Assembly: GCF_003688555.1 (NCBI RefSeq)
Contig: NZ_REFR01000015.1
Span: 62,001 to 126,000, forward strand
Source: Eilatimonas milleporae
GTDB taxonomy: Bacteria > Pseudomonadota > Alphaproteobacteria > Sphingomonadales > Kordiimonadaceae
Direction: 5' to 3'
Length of the DNA stretch: 64,000 nt
Shown here piece after piece: positions 1 through 8,900 of the stretch (positions are counted from its first letter, which is position 1; every line of letters starts with the position of its first letter). The position numbers were made by a program, and so were the translations under genes. The notes under the pieces are model-generated. The model saw only the letters and a list, made by a program, of their open reading frames with translations, searched no databases and was not told the DNA's origin.

Positions 1-584
1 TGAGCATGACCATCCAGTCCGTCATGGATGGCGGCCTGTGCGGCGGCATCGACAAATTCATCCTTGCCGGCGATGTGCAGCATGAGGGGTCGGGTGATTT
101 TCGCGGCTTCATCCAGTTTGTCCTGAATGCCGACACCGTAATAGGAGACGTTGGCGTCCGCATCCGTGCGGGTTGCCGTCAGATAGGCCAGAAGCCCGCC
201 GAGGCAGTAGCCCACCGCACCGACCTTGCCGGTGCTTCTGCCATGACCGCGGATAAAATCGATGGTGGCGGCGATGTCCTCGATCCCCTTGTCCACATCG
301 AAACCGTTATAAAGGGCAAAGGCCTTTTGCCATTCCTCTTCCGTCTGGTCGGTCAGGTCCACGCCGGGTTCCTGGCGCCAGAACAGGTCCGGACAGATGG
401 CGACATAGCCGGCGGCGGCCCAGCGGTCGCACATGGTGCGCAGACCGGCATTGACCCCGAAAATCTCCTGAATGACGACAATGGCGGGCCCGTTTCCGCT
501 TTCGGGCTTTGAAAGATAAGCGGAAAAATCGCCGCTGCCGTCCTTGGCCGCAATGGTGACTGTCTCGGTGGTGATCTGTGACAT
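1..584 (-). CDS. Dienelactone hydrolase family protein (partial, runs off the left edge)
   Basis: This is the N-terminal part (about 194 residues) of an alpha/beta hydrolase of the dienelactone hydrolase family, cytosolic enzymes that open lactone or ester bonds. The ATG is at 584 with an upstream GAGGG. The family's cysteine nucleophile lies in GYCLGG (C127). The glutamate that usually activates it is E40 in IQEIFG. The acidic triad residue is probably D175 in AGKDEF. The catalytic histidine would lie beyond the window edge. The reading frame is open to position 1, so the gene continues left. Family assignment is solid. The substrate is unknown, because the family covers chlorocatechol lactones and many generic esters. 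It is convergent with nothing visible and lies head to tail with ogt on the same strand. Confidence 0.85.
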   Translation of the reverse strand, partial: MSQITTETVTIAAKDGSGDFSAYLSKPESGNGPAIVVIQEIFGVNAGLRTMCDRWAAAGYVAICPDLFWRQEPGVDLTDQTEEEWQKAFALYNGFDVDKGIEDIAATIDFIRGHGRSTGKVGAVGYCLGGLLAYLTATRTDADANVSYYGVGIQDKLDEAAKITRPLMLHIAGKDEFVDAAAQAAIHDGLDGHA

Positions 585-652
585 GGGCGGACCCTCGTTT
601 TGCAAGAATGGATGGGAAATGGATCAACGGAATTGATATATCGCGTGCGACC

Positions 653-1105
653 TTACTGCGGCAAAAGGACGCCCTCAAGAACCAGCAGGGCTTCTTTGGT
701 CCACAGGCCGCCGTCGCCGGAATAGCCGCCAAGGCCGTTTGCCGCGGTGATCCGGTGACAGGGGATGAGGATGGGCAGCGGATTGCGCCCGCAGGCCGTA
801 CCGACAGCCCGGGCGCTACTGTTTAGCTGTTTCGCAACATCACCATAAGTCATTGTTCTTCCATATGGAATTTCGCACATTTTTGACCATACACGGTCCT
901 GGAAACCGGATCCTCCGGGTGCAAGCGGCAGGTCGAATTCGGTCAGGTCGCCGTCGAAATAGGCGTCCAGTTGGCGTTTGGCTTCCACAAGAAGGGGGGT
1001 TCTGGTCTGTTCCATGGCCCAGCCCCAGTCCAAAGCCACCAGTTCACCGCCGATTTCGGTCACTGTCAGATCGGAGATCGGTGTGTGGAGTGACAGTTGC
1101 GGCAT
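653..1105 (-). CDS. ogt: Methylated-DNA--[protein]-cysteine S-methyltransferase
   Basis: Suicide DNA-repair protein that removes the methyl group from O6-methylguanine onto its own cysteine. The active-site motif IPCHR is present (Cys about residue 116), preceded by the usual NPLPIL stretch. The DNA-binding part contains IPYGRTMTYGDVA and ARAVGTACGRNP. The C-terminal glycine-rich segment GLGGYSGD and the final helix ending LLVLEG match the family. At 150 residues it is a short single-domain Ogt without an AdaA-type regulator. I chose the ATG at 1105. An in-frame GTG at 1153 would add 16 residues with no family resemblance, but neither start has a strong ribosome-binding site. Confidence 0.9.
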   Translation of the reverse strand: MPQLSLHTPISDLTVTEIGGELVALDWGWAMEQTRTPLLVEAKRQLDAYFDGDLTEFDLPLAPGGSGFQDRVWSKMCEIPYGRTMTYGDVAKQLNSSARAVGTACGRNPLPILIPCHRITAANGLGGYSGDGGLWTKEALLVLEGVLLPQ

Positions 1106-1224
1106 GGCCTTTATCCCGTCTACAGTATGGTGGGTTTGCGGATCGGATGTCACCCTACAGGCGATGCGGACGGCGGTTCAAGTCATTGCCGCATATCTTC
1201 CTTGGGACGGGGAATGGAAAGCGC

Positions 1225-1488
1225 ATGAAGATCACCATCAATATCGATTGTACGCCGATTGAGGCGCGGACATTTTTCGGCCTTCCGGATGTGACGGCGT
1301 TGAATGATGCCATGGTCTCACAGATGCAGATGCGCCTTGAAAAGGGCCTGGACCCGCAGGAAGTGGATCAGGCCGTCCGCGCCTGGATGTCGGGCGCCAG
1401 CGCGGGCCTGGGGGAATGGCAGAAAGCGTTCTGGGCGGCGATGAAAGGGGCGGTTGGCCCCACCGATCCGACGCAGGGCGCTGAATAG
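1225..1488 (+). CDS. DUF6489 family small protein
   Basis: An 87-residue protein starting MKITINIDCTPIEART, then FFGLPDV and a helical stretch ending QKAFWAAM. This arrangement matches the small alphaproteobacterial DUF6489 family as I remember it: an N-terminal beta strand, the FFGLPDV turn, then amphipathic helices rich in M, Q and W. No signal peptide or membrane segment is seen. The ATG at 1225 has GGAAAG seven bases upstream, so the longer upstream frame is not used. It sits 16 bases before mnmE and may be cotranscribed with it. Molecular function is unknown. Confidence 0.75.
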   Translation: MKITINIDCTPIEARTFFGLPDVTALNDAMVSQMQMRLEKGLDPQEVDQAVRAWMSGASAGLGEWQKAFWAAMKGAVGPTDPTQGAE

Positions 1489-1504
1489 CCCGGATATTCC
1501 ATCA

Positions 1505-2869
1505 ATGGATACCGAGACGATTTATGCCCTGTCCAGTGGCGGGGGGCGTGCCGGCGTTGCGGTGGTGCGTCTGTCTGGCGTGCGGGCCGGTGCCGTTCTT
1601 GCTGATTTGACCGGCAAATCCCTGCCGATGCCGCGAAAGGCGGTGCTGCGCCGATTGCATGATCCGGCAAGCGGATTGTTGCTGGATCAGGCCCTGGTTC
1701 TGTATTTCCCGGCGCCAAACAGTTTTACCGGCGAAGATGTTGTGGAATTGCATCTGCATGGCGGCAGGGCAGTGGTTGACGGTGTGCTTGAAACACTGTC
1801 GTCACAGCCGGGATGCCGGCTGGCGGAAGCGGGCGAGTTTTCGCGCCGTGCGTTCGAAGCCGGAAAACTGGACCTGACGGAAATCGAGGGTTTGGCCGAT
1901 CTGATCAATGCGGATACGGAAATGCAGCGGGTTCAGGCGCTGCGGCAACTTGATGGATCGCTGCGTCGTTTGTATGAGGACTGGCGGGGTCGGCTGATGC
2001 GGCATCTGGCCCATTTGGAGGCGGATATCGATTTTCCGGATGAGGATTTGCCCGACGGGGTGGCCGGTGCCGTCAGGCCGGATATCGCCGCTTTGAAGCG
2101 GGATGTGGACACACATCTGCGCGACGGACGGCGGGGTGAAGCCATGCGCGACGGTTACCGCATCGTGATCCTGGGCGCGCCGAATGCGGGAAAATCCACA
2201 TTGCTGAATGCTTTGGCACGCTCGGACGTGGCGATTGTCTCGGATGAGGCCGGAACCACGCGCGATGTGCTGGATGTGCCGCTTGATCTGTCCGGATATC
2301 CCGTCCGCCTTGTCGACACGGCGGGTTTGCGCACGGCCGGCGGCAAGGTTGAAGCGGAGGGTATCCGACGCGCCGTTGCCCGCGCGGAAGAAGCGGATTT
2401 ACGTTTGTTGCTGGTGCGTGCCGATGCATGGCCGCATGTGCCCGACGATGTTGCGCGCTGGAGCGGGCCGAACAGTTTGCTGGTCGTGTCGCAGGTCGAC
2501 CGTATTCCGGTGTTTCACGTGGAACATGAAAGTTTGCCCGCCAATATCAAACCGGAAACCGCTGGCCCGCTCCCGGTTTCGGCCATAGGCGAGGGCGGAC
2601 TGGATGTGCTTCTTGAGACCGTCGGCAATACGGTTTCCACGGCGATGGCGCTGCGTGACGCACCGGCCCTGACACGGGCACGCCACCGAGAAGCCCTGAT
2701 TGATGTCACTGAACATCTGGCCCGGTTTGACATAAATGCGGGGATTGACCCTGTTCTGGCCGCCGAAGATGTGCGTCAGGCGGCACGGGCGCTTGGCCGG
2801 ATTACCGGGCGCGTCGGCGTCGAGGATATGCTGGATCTGGTTTTTGCCGATTTCTGCATCGGCAAATAA
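1505..2869 (+). CDS. mnmE: tRNA-modification GTPase MnmE (TrmE)
   Basis: With MnmG it forms the 5-carboxymethylaminomethyl group (from glycine) on the wobble uridine of certain tRNAs. The N-terminal tetrahydrofolate-binding domain contains TIYALSSGGGRAGVAVVRLSG and ends near GRLMRHLAHLEADIDFPDE. The GTPase domain has G1 GAPNAGKST (about 223-231), a G2 threonine in EAGTTRD and G3 DTAGLR. The protein ends with the invariant CIGK. The G4 site reads SQVD where NKxD is expected, and a parS-like sequence follows directly. ATG 1505 gives 454 residues, the normal length; an in-frame start at 1454 inside the DUF6489 gene is unlikely. mnmG follows 105 bases later behind its own candidate promoter. Confidence 0.96.
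   Translation: MDTETIYALSSGGGRAGVAVVRLSGVRAGAVLADLTGKSLPMPRKAVLRRLHDPASGLLLDQALVLYFPAPNSFTGEDVVELHLHGGRAVVDGVLETLSSQPGCRLAEAGEFSRRAFEAGKLDLTEIEGLADLINADTEMQRVQALRQLDGSLRRLYEDWRGRLMRHLAHLEADIDFPDEDLPDGVAGAVRPDIAALKRDVDTHLRDGRRGEAMRDGYRIVILGAPNAGKSTLLNALARSDVAIVSDEAGTTRDVLDVPLDLSGYPVRLVDTAGLRTAGGKVEAEGIRRAVARAEEADLRLLLVRADAWPHVPDDVARWSGPNSLLVVSQVDRIPVFHVEHESLPANIKPETAGPLPVSAIGEGGLDVLLETVGNTVSTAMALRDAPALTRARHREALIDVTEHLARFDINAGIDPVLAAEDVRQAARALGRITGRVGVEDMLDLVFADFCIGK
2511..2526 (-). other. parS-like centromere site inside mnmE
   Basis: On the minus strand this reads TGTTCCACGTGAAACA, which fits the widely conserved chromosomal parS consensus TGTTNCACGTGAAACA at every position. ParB loads at such sites, spreads as a CTP-dependent clamp and is moved by ParA. 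The site is coding (residues VFHVEH of MnmE) and lies about 2.4 kb from the second parS and about 3 kb upstream of parA. ParB binding is inferred from sequence only. Confidence 0.8.
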
Positions 2870-2878
2870 GTGACAGGC

Positions 2879-2895
2879 GATCCTTTGCGAGGATC
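2879..2895 (+). terminator. Short hairpin after mnmE
   Basis: GATCCT and AGGATC form a perfect 6-bp stem around a 5-base loop, 10 bases after the mnmE stop. No T-run follows, so it is at best a weak or Rho-assisted terminator or a processing site. The mnmG promoter candidate starts immediately downstream. Confidence 0.25.
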
Positions 2896-2903
2896 CTGGC
2901 GCT

Positions 2904-2931
2904 TTGACAGGACGCGATCATTTCTTATATA
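2904..2931 (+). promoter_or_regulatory. Candidate housekeeping promoter for mnmG
   Basis: A perfect TTGACA (2904-2909) is followed after 16 bases by TATATA (2926-2931), 44 bases before the mnmG start. It would allow mnmG-rsmG transcription independent of mnmE. Sequence match only. Confidence 0.55.
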
Positions 2932-2974
2932 GAACTCCCTGGATTTCATGGATGATCAAAGGCGGTGCTCCTAA

Positions 2975-4873
2975 GTGCCGGATGCGGACATGGCAGACGC
3001 GGATGTCATTGTGATAGGCGGTGGGCATGCCGGCGCGGAAGCGGCGGCGGCTTCCGCCCGCATGGGTGCGAAGACCCTGCTTGTCACCCATAAGCCCGAG
3101 ACGATCGGTGAAATGTCCTGCAATCCGGCAATCGGCGGCTTGGGCAAGGGCCACCTGGTGCGCGAGATTGACGCGCTTGAAGGCATTATGGGGCGGGTTG
3201 CGGATGCATCGGGTATTCAGTTCCGTCTGTTGAACCGTCGCAAGGGCCCGGCGGTACAGGGGCCACGGGCACAGTCCGACCGCAAACTGTACCGCACCGC
3301 CATGCAGGCGATGCTTACGGATTACCCCAATCTGACCATACTGGGTGCTGCCGTTGAGGATCTGATCGTTGACAGAACCGGTTTCGGCGCGGACACAAGC
3401 GCCCGTGTAACCGGAGTGATCACCGCCGATGGCCGTCGCCTGACAGCGGGAGCGGTTATCCTGACCACGGGCACTTTTTTGCGCGGTCTCATTCATCTGG
3501 GGGAAAAGAAGATTCCCGCAGGCCGGGCCGGCGAAGCGCCGTCGCTGGGGTTGTCGGATACACTGACGGATTTGGGATTTGCACTGGGCCGCCTGAAAAC
3601 CGGAACGCCGCCGCGCCTGGACGGCCGCACCATCGACTGGTCTGTCTGCGATCCGCAGCCCGGGGACAAGCCGCCGGTGCCGTTTTCCTTTCTGACGCGT
3701 GACATCACCGTGCCGCAATTGGACTGTTACATTACCCGGACCAGTGCGGACACACACAAAATCATTGAGGATAATCTGCACCGCTCGCCGATGTATTCCG
3801 GCCAGATTGAAAGCAGCGGTCCCCGTTACTGTCCATCGATCGAGGATAAGATCGTCCGGTTCCGGGACAAGGCCAGCCACCAGATTTTCCTGGAGCCGGA
3901 GGGTCTGGACGATGACACGGTCTATCCCAACGGCATTTCCACCAGCCTGCCCGAGGAGGTGCAGACGGCGCTGGTCCACAGCATTCCGGGATTGGAAAAG
4001 GCGGTCATTCTGCGGCCTGGCTATGCCATTGAATATGATTTCATCGATCCGCGCGAATTGAGGCCGACGCTGGAAACCCGGCGGGCGGAGGGTCTGTTTC
4101 TGGCAGGGCAGATCAACGGCACCACCGGATATGAAGAAGCAGCCGCCCAGGGTCTGATGGCCGGTGTCAACGCAGCCCTGAAAGCGGGTGGCGGCGAAGA
4201 CCGCTTTGTTCTTGACCGTGTCGATGCCTATATCGGTGTCATGCTGGACGATCTTGTCACACAAGGCACGCGTGAGCCATACCGCATGTTTACCAGCCGG
4301 GCGGAATACCGGCTGCATCTGCGCGCGGACAATGCGGACCAGCGCCTGACCGGCAAAGGCATCGACCTTGGTCTGGTCGGTGCCGAGCGCGCGGCGGTCT
4401 TTACTGCCAAACTGACAGCGCTCGAAAAGGGTCGCGCGCAATTGCAACGCCTGTCGCTGACACCGAATGAGGCCGCGACACATGGTATCAAATTGAATCA
4501 GGACGGTGTGAGACGTTCGGCCGAGACCCTGTTGTCCTTTCCGGATATCACGCTTGAAACGCTTGCAAGTGTCTGGCCGGCGGAGATTGGCGGTCTTGAT
4601 GCCGCTGTTGCGCAACAATTGGCCACCGATGCGCTTTACAGGAATTATCTGGAGCGACAGCAAAAGGACATCGACGCATTCCGGAAGGACGAAGCGCTGG
4701 CGATTCCGGACAATGTTGATTTTGCCGCCATCCCTGGCTTGTCAAACGAAATGCGGGAAAAATTCAATACGGCCAGGCCCGCCACCCTGGGATCGGCGGC
4801 GCGGATCGCCGGCGTCACCCCGGCGGCACTGACACTGCTTCTCGCCCATATCAAACGCCGAAAAGCGGCGTAG
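2975..4873 (+). CDS. mnmG: tRNA uridine-5-carboxymethylaminomethyl modification enzyme MnmG (GidA)
   Basis: FAD-dependent partner of MnmE in wobble-uridine modification of tRNA. The N-terminal dinucleotide fold shows [14 protein letters not shown] (about 11-24). The conserved cysteine regions [10 protein letters not shown] and [10 protein letters not shown] are present, as are the family signatures [24 protein letters not shown] and [15 protein letters not shown]. The C-terminal helical domain that contacts MnmE ends near [13 protein letters not shown]. Its 632 residues are normal. The GTG at 2975 has AAAGGCGG about 10 bases upstream. An in-frame ATG at 2990 would drop only five residues, so the exact start is open. 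rsmG begins 18 bases after its stop. Confidence 0.96.
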   Translation: MPDADMADADVIVIGGGHAGAEAAAASARMGAKTLLVTHKPETIGEMSCNPAIGGLGKGHLVREIDALEGIMGRVADASGIQFRLLNRRKGPAVQGPRAQSDRKLYRTAMQAMLTDYPNLTILGAAVEDLIVDRTGFGADTSARVTGVITADGRRLTAGAVILTTGTFLRGLIHLGEKKIPAGRAGEAPSLGLSDTLTDLGFALGRLKTGTPPRLDGRTIDWSVCDPQPGDKPPVPFSFLTRDITVPQLDCYITRTSADTHKIIEDNLHRSPMYSGQIESSGPRYCPSIEDKIVRFRDKASHQIFLEPEGLDDDTVYPNGISTSLPEEVQTALVHSIPGLEKAVILRPGYAIEYDFIDPRELRPTLETRRAEGLFLAGQINGTTGYEEAAAQGLMAGVNAALKAGGGEDRFVLDRVDAYIGVMLDDLVTQGTREPYRMFTSRAEYRLHLRADNADQRLTGKGIDLGLVGAERAAVFTAKLTALEKGRAQLQRLSLTPNEAATHGIKLNQDGVRRSAETLLSFPDITLETLASVWPAEIGGLDAAVAQQLATDALYRNYLERQQKDIDAFRKDEALAIPDNVDFAAIPGLSNEMREKFNTARPATLGSAARIAGVTPAALTLLLAHIKRRKAA

Positions 4874-4891
4874 AATAACGGTCCGTTCGCG

Positions 4892-5536
4892 GTGACATCC
4901 CGTTTTTCCCTGGACGATCTGTGCGCCGCGCTGGCCCCGTCCTTTGATGTTTCACGTGAAACACGGGATCGTCTGGCCCGCTATGCCGGCCTGCTGGAAA
5001 AGTGGCAGCCGGCGCAAAATCTCGTTGCCGGTGCAACATTACAGGAGATGTGGCGGCGGCATTTTCTGGATTCGGCGCAATTGGCGCCATTGATTGTCCG
5101 ATATCGTTCGGATCAGGCCCCCGTTTTGCTGGATATAGGTTCCGGCGCGGGCTTTCCGGCCCTTGTCCTTGCGATTCTGGGCGTTGCCGATGTGCATATG
5201 GTGGAAGCAAATCAGCGCAAGGCTGCGTTCCTGCGGACCGTCGCCCGCGAAACATCGACAAATGTCACCATTTACGACCAGCGTATCGAAGACCTGGCGG
5301 CTTTTCCGGTGGATATTGTGACAGCGCGGGCATGCGCCAGTGTGACCCAGCTTCTCGGCTGGGCGTGGCCATTTTGCCATGATGAAACGCAAGCCTGGTT
5401 TTTAAAGGGGGAAAAGGCGGACGAGGAATTGACCGAAGCCGCCGCCATGTGGAAGATGTCCGTCGACCGGTTTGACAGTGTCAGCGATCCGCGCGGGGTT
5501 ATCCTGCGTTTGCAGCATATATCACCCCGGTCCTGA
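4892..5536 (+). CDS. rsmG: 16S rRNA (guanine-527-N7)-methyltransferase RsmG (GidB)
   Basis: SAM-dependent methyltransferase that makes m7G527 in 16S rRNA, the site linked to low-level streptomycin resistance. The SAM-binding motif is LLDIGSGAGFPALVLAI (about 79-95). The family features NLVAGATLQEMWRRHFLDS and FLKGEKADEE are visible. The 214-residue length is normal. The GTG start at 4892 follows mnmG by 18 bases, so the two are probably cotranscribed. Residues DVSRET near the N-terminus are encoded by a perfect parS site, a common arrangement in gidB genes near chromosomal par loci. Confidence 0.96.
   Translation: MTSRFSLDDLCAALAPSFDVSRETRDRLARYAGLLEKWQPAQNLVAGATLQEMWRRHFLDSAQLAPLIVRYRSDQAPVLLDIGSGAGFPALVLAILGVADVHMVEANQRKAAFLRTVARETSTNVTIYDQRIEDLAAFPVDIVTARACASVTQLLGWAWPFCHDETQAWFLKGEKADEELTEAAAMWKMSVDRFDSVSDPRGVILRLQHISPRS
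4948..4963. other. Perfect palindromic parS centromere site inside rsmG
   Basis: TGTTTCACGTGAAACA is a perfect 16-bp palindrome and an exact match to the chromosomal parS consensus. It encodes DVSRET of RsmG and lies about 0.7 kb upstream of parA. Together with the site in mnmE it marks a centromere region, which in alphaproteobacteria usually lies within tens of kilobases of the origin. Confidence 0.95.
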
Positions 5537-5639
5537 AGCGCTGGTAAACAAGTTGTTTTGAACGATTTTCTTTAAGGTTTCTGTTCGGGAAACATATACC
5601 AAAGCGCTGTTATAAAAGGATTTCCAGGAAGGGGCGGTT

Positions 5640-6449
5640 ATGGGCAGAGATCAACAGACCCGAAAGTCCGGGCAGATTATCGCCATTGCCAATCAAAAGG
5701 GCGGGGTTGGTAAAACCACCACGGCCATCAATCTGGCCACGGCAATGGCGGCGGCTAAGAAGAAAGTACTTGTTTTCGATCTGGACCCGCAGGGCAATGC
5801 CAGCACCGGTTTCGGTGTGGACCGGGCGGCCCGTGAAATCACCTCCTACGATGTGATCCTTGGTGCGGCGCATGTGGACGACGCCCTGATGGACAGCAGT
5901 GTTCCCGGTCTGGGGCTTGTACCGTCCACGGTCGACCTTTCAGGGGCGGATGTGGAGTTGGCCGACCTGCCGCAGCGTAATTTCCGCCTGAGAGAATCAC
6001 TTTCGACCGCAAAGTTGCGCGAGCGCTATGATTTTGTGCTGATCGACTGCCCGCCGTCCCTGTCGCTGCTGACCATCAATGCACTGGTGGCGGCGGATTC
6101 GGTCATGGTGCCGTTGCAATGCGAATTTTTCGCGCTGGAGGGCTTAAGCCTGTTGTTGAAGACGATTGAACAGGTGCGGGCAAGTCTTAACCCCCGCCTG
6201 GCCATCAATGGGGTGGTTCTGACCATGTTCGACCGCCGCAACAATCTGTCCGAGCAGGTGGCTGATGATGTGCGGGCCTATCTGGGGGACAAGGTTTACA
6301 ACACGATGATCCCGCGCAATGTCCGTGTCTCGGAGGCGCCCAGCCACGGCAAACCGGCCCTGTTGTACGATCATCGCTGCAGCGGCAGTCAGGCCTATAT
6401 AAAACTGGCCCGTGAAGTGCTGGGGCGTGACCGTGCACGGGCTGCCTGA
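5640..6449 (+). CDS. parA: Chromosome-partitioning ATPase ParA
   Basis: Deviant Walker-A ATPase that binds DNA non-specifically as an ATP dimer and pulls ParB-parS complexes toward the poles. It shows IIAIANQKGGVGKTTTAINLA (P-loop KGGVGKTT, about 20-27), FDLDPQGNAS and the Walker B region FVLIDCPPSLSLLTINAL. The 269-residue length is typical of chromosomal Soj/ParA. It lacks the N-terminal DNA-binding extension of P1-type plasmid ParA, so it is the housekeeping copy. ATG 5640 has AAGGGGCGG just upstream. parB follows after 75 bases. The 103-base leader carries a pair of AGCGCTG repeats. Confidence 0.97.
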   Translation: MGRDQQTRKSGQIIAIANQKGGVGKTTTAINLATAMAAAKKKVLVFDLDPQGNASTGFGVDRAAREITSYDVILGAAHVDDALMDSSVPGLGLVPSTVDLSGADVELADLPQRNFRLRESLSTAKLRERYDFVLIDCPPSLSLLTINALVAADSVMVPLQCEFFALEGLSLLLKTIEQVRASLNPRLAINGVVLTMFDRRNNLSEQVADDVRAYLGDKVYNTMIPRNVRVSEAPSHGKPALLYDHRCSGSQAYIKLAREVLGRDRARAA

Positions 6450-6524
6450 CACGCCCGGTTTCAAAGAGTGCCAATATCAAAGACCGCCAGTGTCAAAAAT
6501 GAAAGACTTACCGAGGAAACGTAA

Positions 6525-7436
6525 ATGACGGCGCAAAAGAAAAAGGGATTGGGCAAGGGGCTTTCAGCCCTGCTGGGCGACGCGCGGCCGGCCCTGGACC
6601 CGTTACCGGCCACCGGTTCCGGAAACAGTGGCCCGGGGGCGGTGGACGGTGCCGGTATGGTTAGCCTGCCGGTTGCTTTTCTGGAAGCAAACCCCAACCA
6701 GCCGCGCCAGCATTTTGCCGAAGATGCCCTGGCCGAGCTTGCCGCGTCCATCCGTGAACGCGGCCTTTTGCAGCCCATCCTCGTCCGTCCGGTCGGCGAA
6801 GACCGCTATGAGATTGTTGCCGGCGAACGGCGCTGGCGCGCGGCACAACAGGCCGGTGTGCACGATGTGCCCGTCATTGTCAGGGAGTTGGATGAGCCAA
6901 CTATTCTACAGATTGCGATTATTGAAAACATTCAGCGTGCTGACCTGTCTCCGATCGAGGAGGCACGGGCTTATCGTCGGCTGATGGACGATTTCGGGCA
7001 CCGGCAGGAGGATGTGGCGGGCCTTGTATCGAAGAGCCGCAGTCATGTGGCCAATCTGCTGCGGCTTTTGGGTCTGCCGGATACTGTCCAGACCATGCTG
7101 GCGGATGGTCGTATCAGCATGGGGCACGGACGTGCCCTTCTGGCCGCCGAAGACCCCACAGCCCTTGCCCGGCGTGTTGTTGATGAGGGGCTTAGCGTGC
7201 GGGCGGTTGAGGCGTTGGCGTCCAAACCCAAACAGGTACCACGCAAAACCGCGCTGCGATCGGTGTCCGGGGCCAAGGATGCGGACACAAAGGCCCTGGA
7301 ACGCGATCTGTCGGCCGCAACCGGCACGGCGGTGACAATCGACCACCGGGGCGACGGCGGCACCATCAGTATCCGTTACGCCAGCCTTGACGATCTGGAC
7401 AGCTTGTGTGCCCGCTTGCGCGGCGGGGCGTATTAA
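6525..7436 (+). CDS. parB: Chromosome-partitioning protein ParB (parS-binding CTPase)
   Basis: DNA-binding CTP switch that nucleates on parS and slides as a clamp. It has the basic, glycine-rich N-terminal ParA-contact motif KKKGLGKGLSALLGD, then a low-complexity linker to about residue 44. The CTP-binding N-domain carries GERRWRAAQ (100-108) and ENIQRADLSPIEEA. The helix-turn-helix parS reader includes HRQEDVAGLVSKSRSHVANLLRLL in two helices, and a short C-terminal dimerisation domain ends SLCARLRGG. At 303 residues it is normal for chromosomal ParB. It is convergent with gshB, with only 25 bases between the stops. Confidence 0.97.
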   Translation: MTAQKKKGLGKGLSALLGDARPALDPLPATGSGNSGPGAVDGAGMVSLPVAFLEANPNQPRQHFAEDALAELAASIRERGLLQPILVRPVGEDRYEIVAGERRWRAAQQAGVHDVPVIVRELDEPTILQIAIIENIQRADLSPIEEARAYRRLMDDFGHRQEDVAGLVSKSRSHVANLLRLLGLPDTVQTMLADGRISMGHGRALLAAEDPTALARRVVDEGLSVRAVEALASKPKQVPRKTALRSVSGAKDADTKALERDLSAATGTAVTIDHRGDGGTISIRYASLDDLDSLCARLRGGAY

Positions 7437-7461
7437 GCGGCAGATTGGACGCAGCCGGGGT

Positions 7462-8427
7462 TCAGGCGGCGTCGCGGCGTGTCAGTCTGGTCTCGATTGC
7501 ATCCCAGATGCGGCTTTCCAGCTGTACGCCGTCATAGGCATTGATGGCCTGCAGCCCGGTCGGTGAGGTCACATTGATTTCCGTCAGCCAGTCGCCGATG
7601 ACGTCAATACCGACGAAAATCAGTCCCTGTTCCTGAAGCACCGGTTTCAGTCGGGCGCAGATTTCCTCTTCCCGCGGGGTGAGCCTGGCGGCCTCCGCGC
7701 GGCCGCCGACCACCATGTTGGAGCGTACGGATCCCTCCGCCGGGACCCGGTTGATGGCGCCTGCGGCGTCGCCGTCCACAAGGACGATCCGCTTGTCGCC
7801 GTTGCGGACTTCGGGCAGGAAACGCTGGACCATGACGGCTTCACGACTGTTTTCCAGGAACAGTTCCAGCAGGCTGGGCAGGTTCGGATCTTCGGGGCGC
7901 AGATGGAAAACACCTTCACCGCCCTTGCCGAACAGGGGTTTGACGATGATGTCGCCGTGATCGGCCCGAAAAGCGCGGATGTCTTCTTCGCGTCGTGTGA
8001 TGAGCGTGGGGGGCATCAGGTCGGCGAATTGCGTGACGAACAGTTTTTCCGGTGCATTGCGGACGGCCCGCGGGTCATTGACCACCAGTGTATCCGGGTG
8101 AATCAGGTCCAAAAGGTGCGTTGCGGTGATATAGGCCATGTCAAAGGGCGGATCCTGACGCATCCAGATCACATCCATATCGTTCAGGTCGAGCGATTGG
8201 GGCGGCCCGAAGGTGAAATGATTGCCGTTTTCACGCCTGACGGTCATCGGGTGGGCGTGGGCTGTCACGCGTCCGTCACGGTAGCTGAGATCATCCGGCA
8301 GATAATGATACAGGTCATGTCCGCGCGCCTGTGCTTCCAGCGCCAGAACGAAGCTGCTGTCGCCGGTGATGTTGATGCCTTCCATGGCATCCATCTGGAA
8401 GGCGATACGGCGTTTTACGGTGCTCAT
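7462..8427 (-). CDS. gshB: Glutathione synthetase
   Basis: ATP-grasp enzyme that joins gamma-glutamylcysteine and glycine to make glutathione. The N-terminal substrate-binding part has the family opening [19 protein letters not shown]. The ATP-grasp shows [17 protein letters not shown], the conserved loop [20 protein letters not shown] and the C-terminal metal site [24 protein letters not shown] 8427 has AAGGA upstream and gives 321 residues, the family norm; longer in-frame starts add non-homologous residues. gshA is not in the window. Convergent with parB and downstream of yraN on the same strand, as in many alphaproteobacteria. Confidence 0.96.
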   Translation of the reverse strand: MSTVKRRIAFQMDAMEGINITGDSSFVLALEAQARGHDLYHYLPDDLSYRDGRVTAHAHPMTVRRENGNHFTFGPPQSLDLNDMDVIWMRQDPPFDMAYITATHLLDLIHPDTLVVNDPRAVRNAPEKLFVTQFADLMPPTLITRREEDIRAFRADHGDIIVKPLFGKGGEGVFHLRPEDPNLPSLLELFLENSREAVMVQRFLPEVRNGDKRIVLVDGDAAGAINRVPAEGSVRSNMVVGGRAEAARLTPREEEICARLKPVLQEQGLIFVGIDVIGDWLTEINVTSPTGLQAINAYDGVQLESRIWDAIETRLTRRDAA

Positions 8428-8486
8428 AAACGTATCCTTGCTACGACACGGGTAACGGACTGACGTCCTAACGGCCGGCACCGGGG

Positions 8487-8900
8487 TTATGCGTAAGGCC
8501 CCGTGCGCCACACCCCTTTCATATGCCTCGGCAGGCGGCGGGGAACAATGGCTATCAGATCAAAGCGAACGGTATAGTCTCCACTCTTTTCCCGTCCCGG
8601 CCGTTGCCGGAGGGTTTTCATGAAATGATCCGCTGCCCCTTCGATCCGTACGCGCTGCCGGAACCGCAGGGCTTCCTTGGCGTCTTGTAGGCTGCCCCTG
8701 GCCTTTACTTCGGCAAAAATGATGGTGTTGCGCTTTTGCGCGACGATGTCCACCTCTCCTCGCGGACTTTTGAAGCGGTGTGCCAGGATCCGATAGCCTT
8801 TCAACACAAGCCAAACCCGCGCCCACAGTTCGGCCCGCCGGCCCCTGTGGTCGGCGCGTCTGCCGCTGGCCTGACGGTGGAAACGGCGTGTCCCTGTCAT
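8487..8900 (-). CDS. YraN family (UPF0102) nuclease-like protein
   Basis: A 137-residue protein with the UPF0102 core: [34 protein letters not shown] followed in the next strand by IIFAEVKAR. This GEVD...EVK pattern resembles the PD-(D/E)XK nuclease fold, suggesting a Holliday-junction-resolvase-like structure. The biochemical role of the family is unsettled. It starts at ATG 8900, overlapping the rsmI stop by four bases (ATGA), so the two are translationally coupled. The rsmI-yraN-gshB order on one strand is common in alphaproteobacteria. Confidence 0.88.
   Translation of the reverse strand: MTGTRRFHRQASGRRADHRGRRAELWARVWLVLKGYRILAHRFKSPRGEVDIVAQKRNTIIFAEVKARGSLQDAKEALRFRQRVRIEGAADHFMKTLRQRPGREKSGDYTVRFDLIAIVPRRLPRHMKGVWRTGPYA

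Noticed and set aside
2918-4663. Long open frame of about 580 codons antisense to mnmG
   Set aside because: Antisense shadow of a conserved gene, with no recognisable domain or ribosome-binding site.
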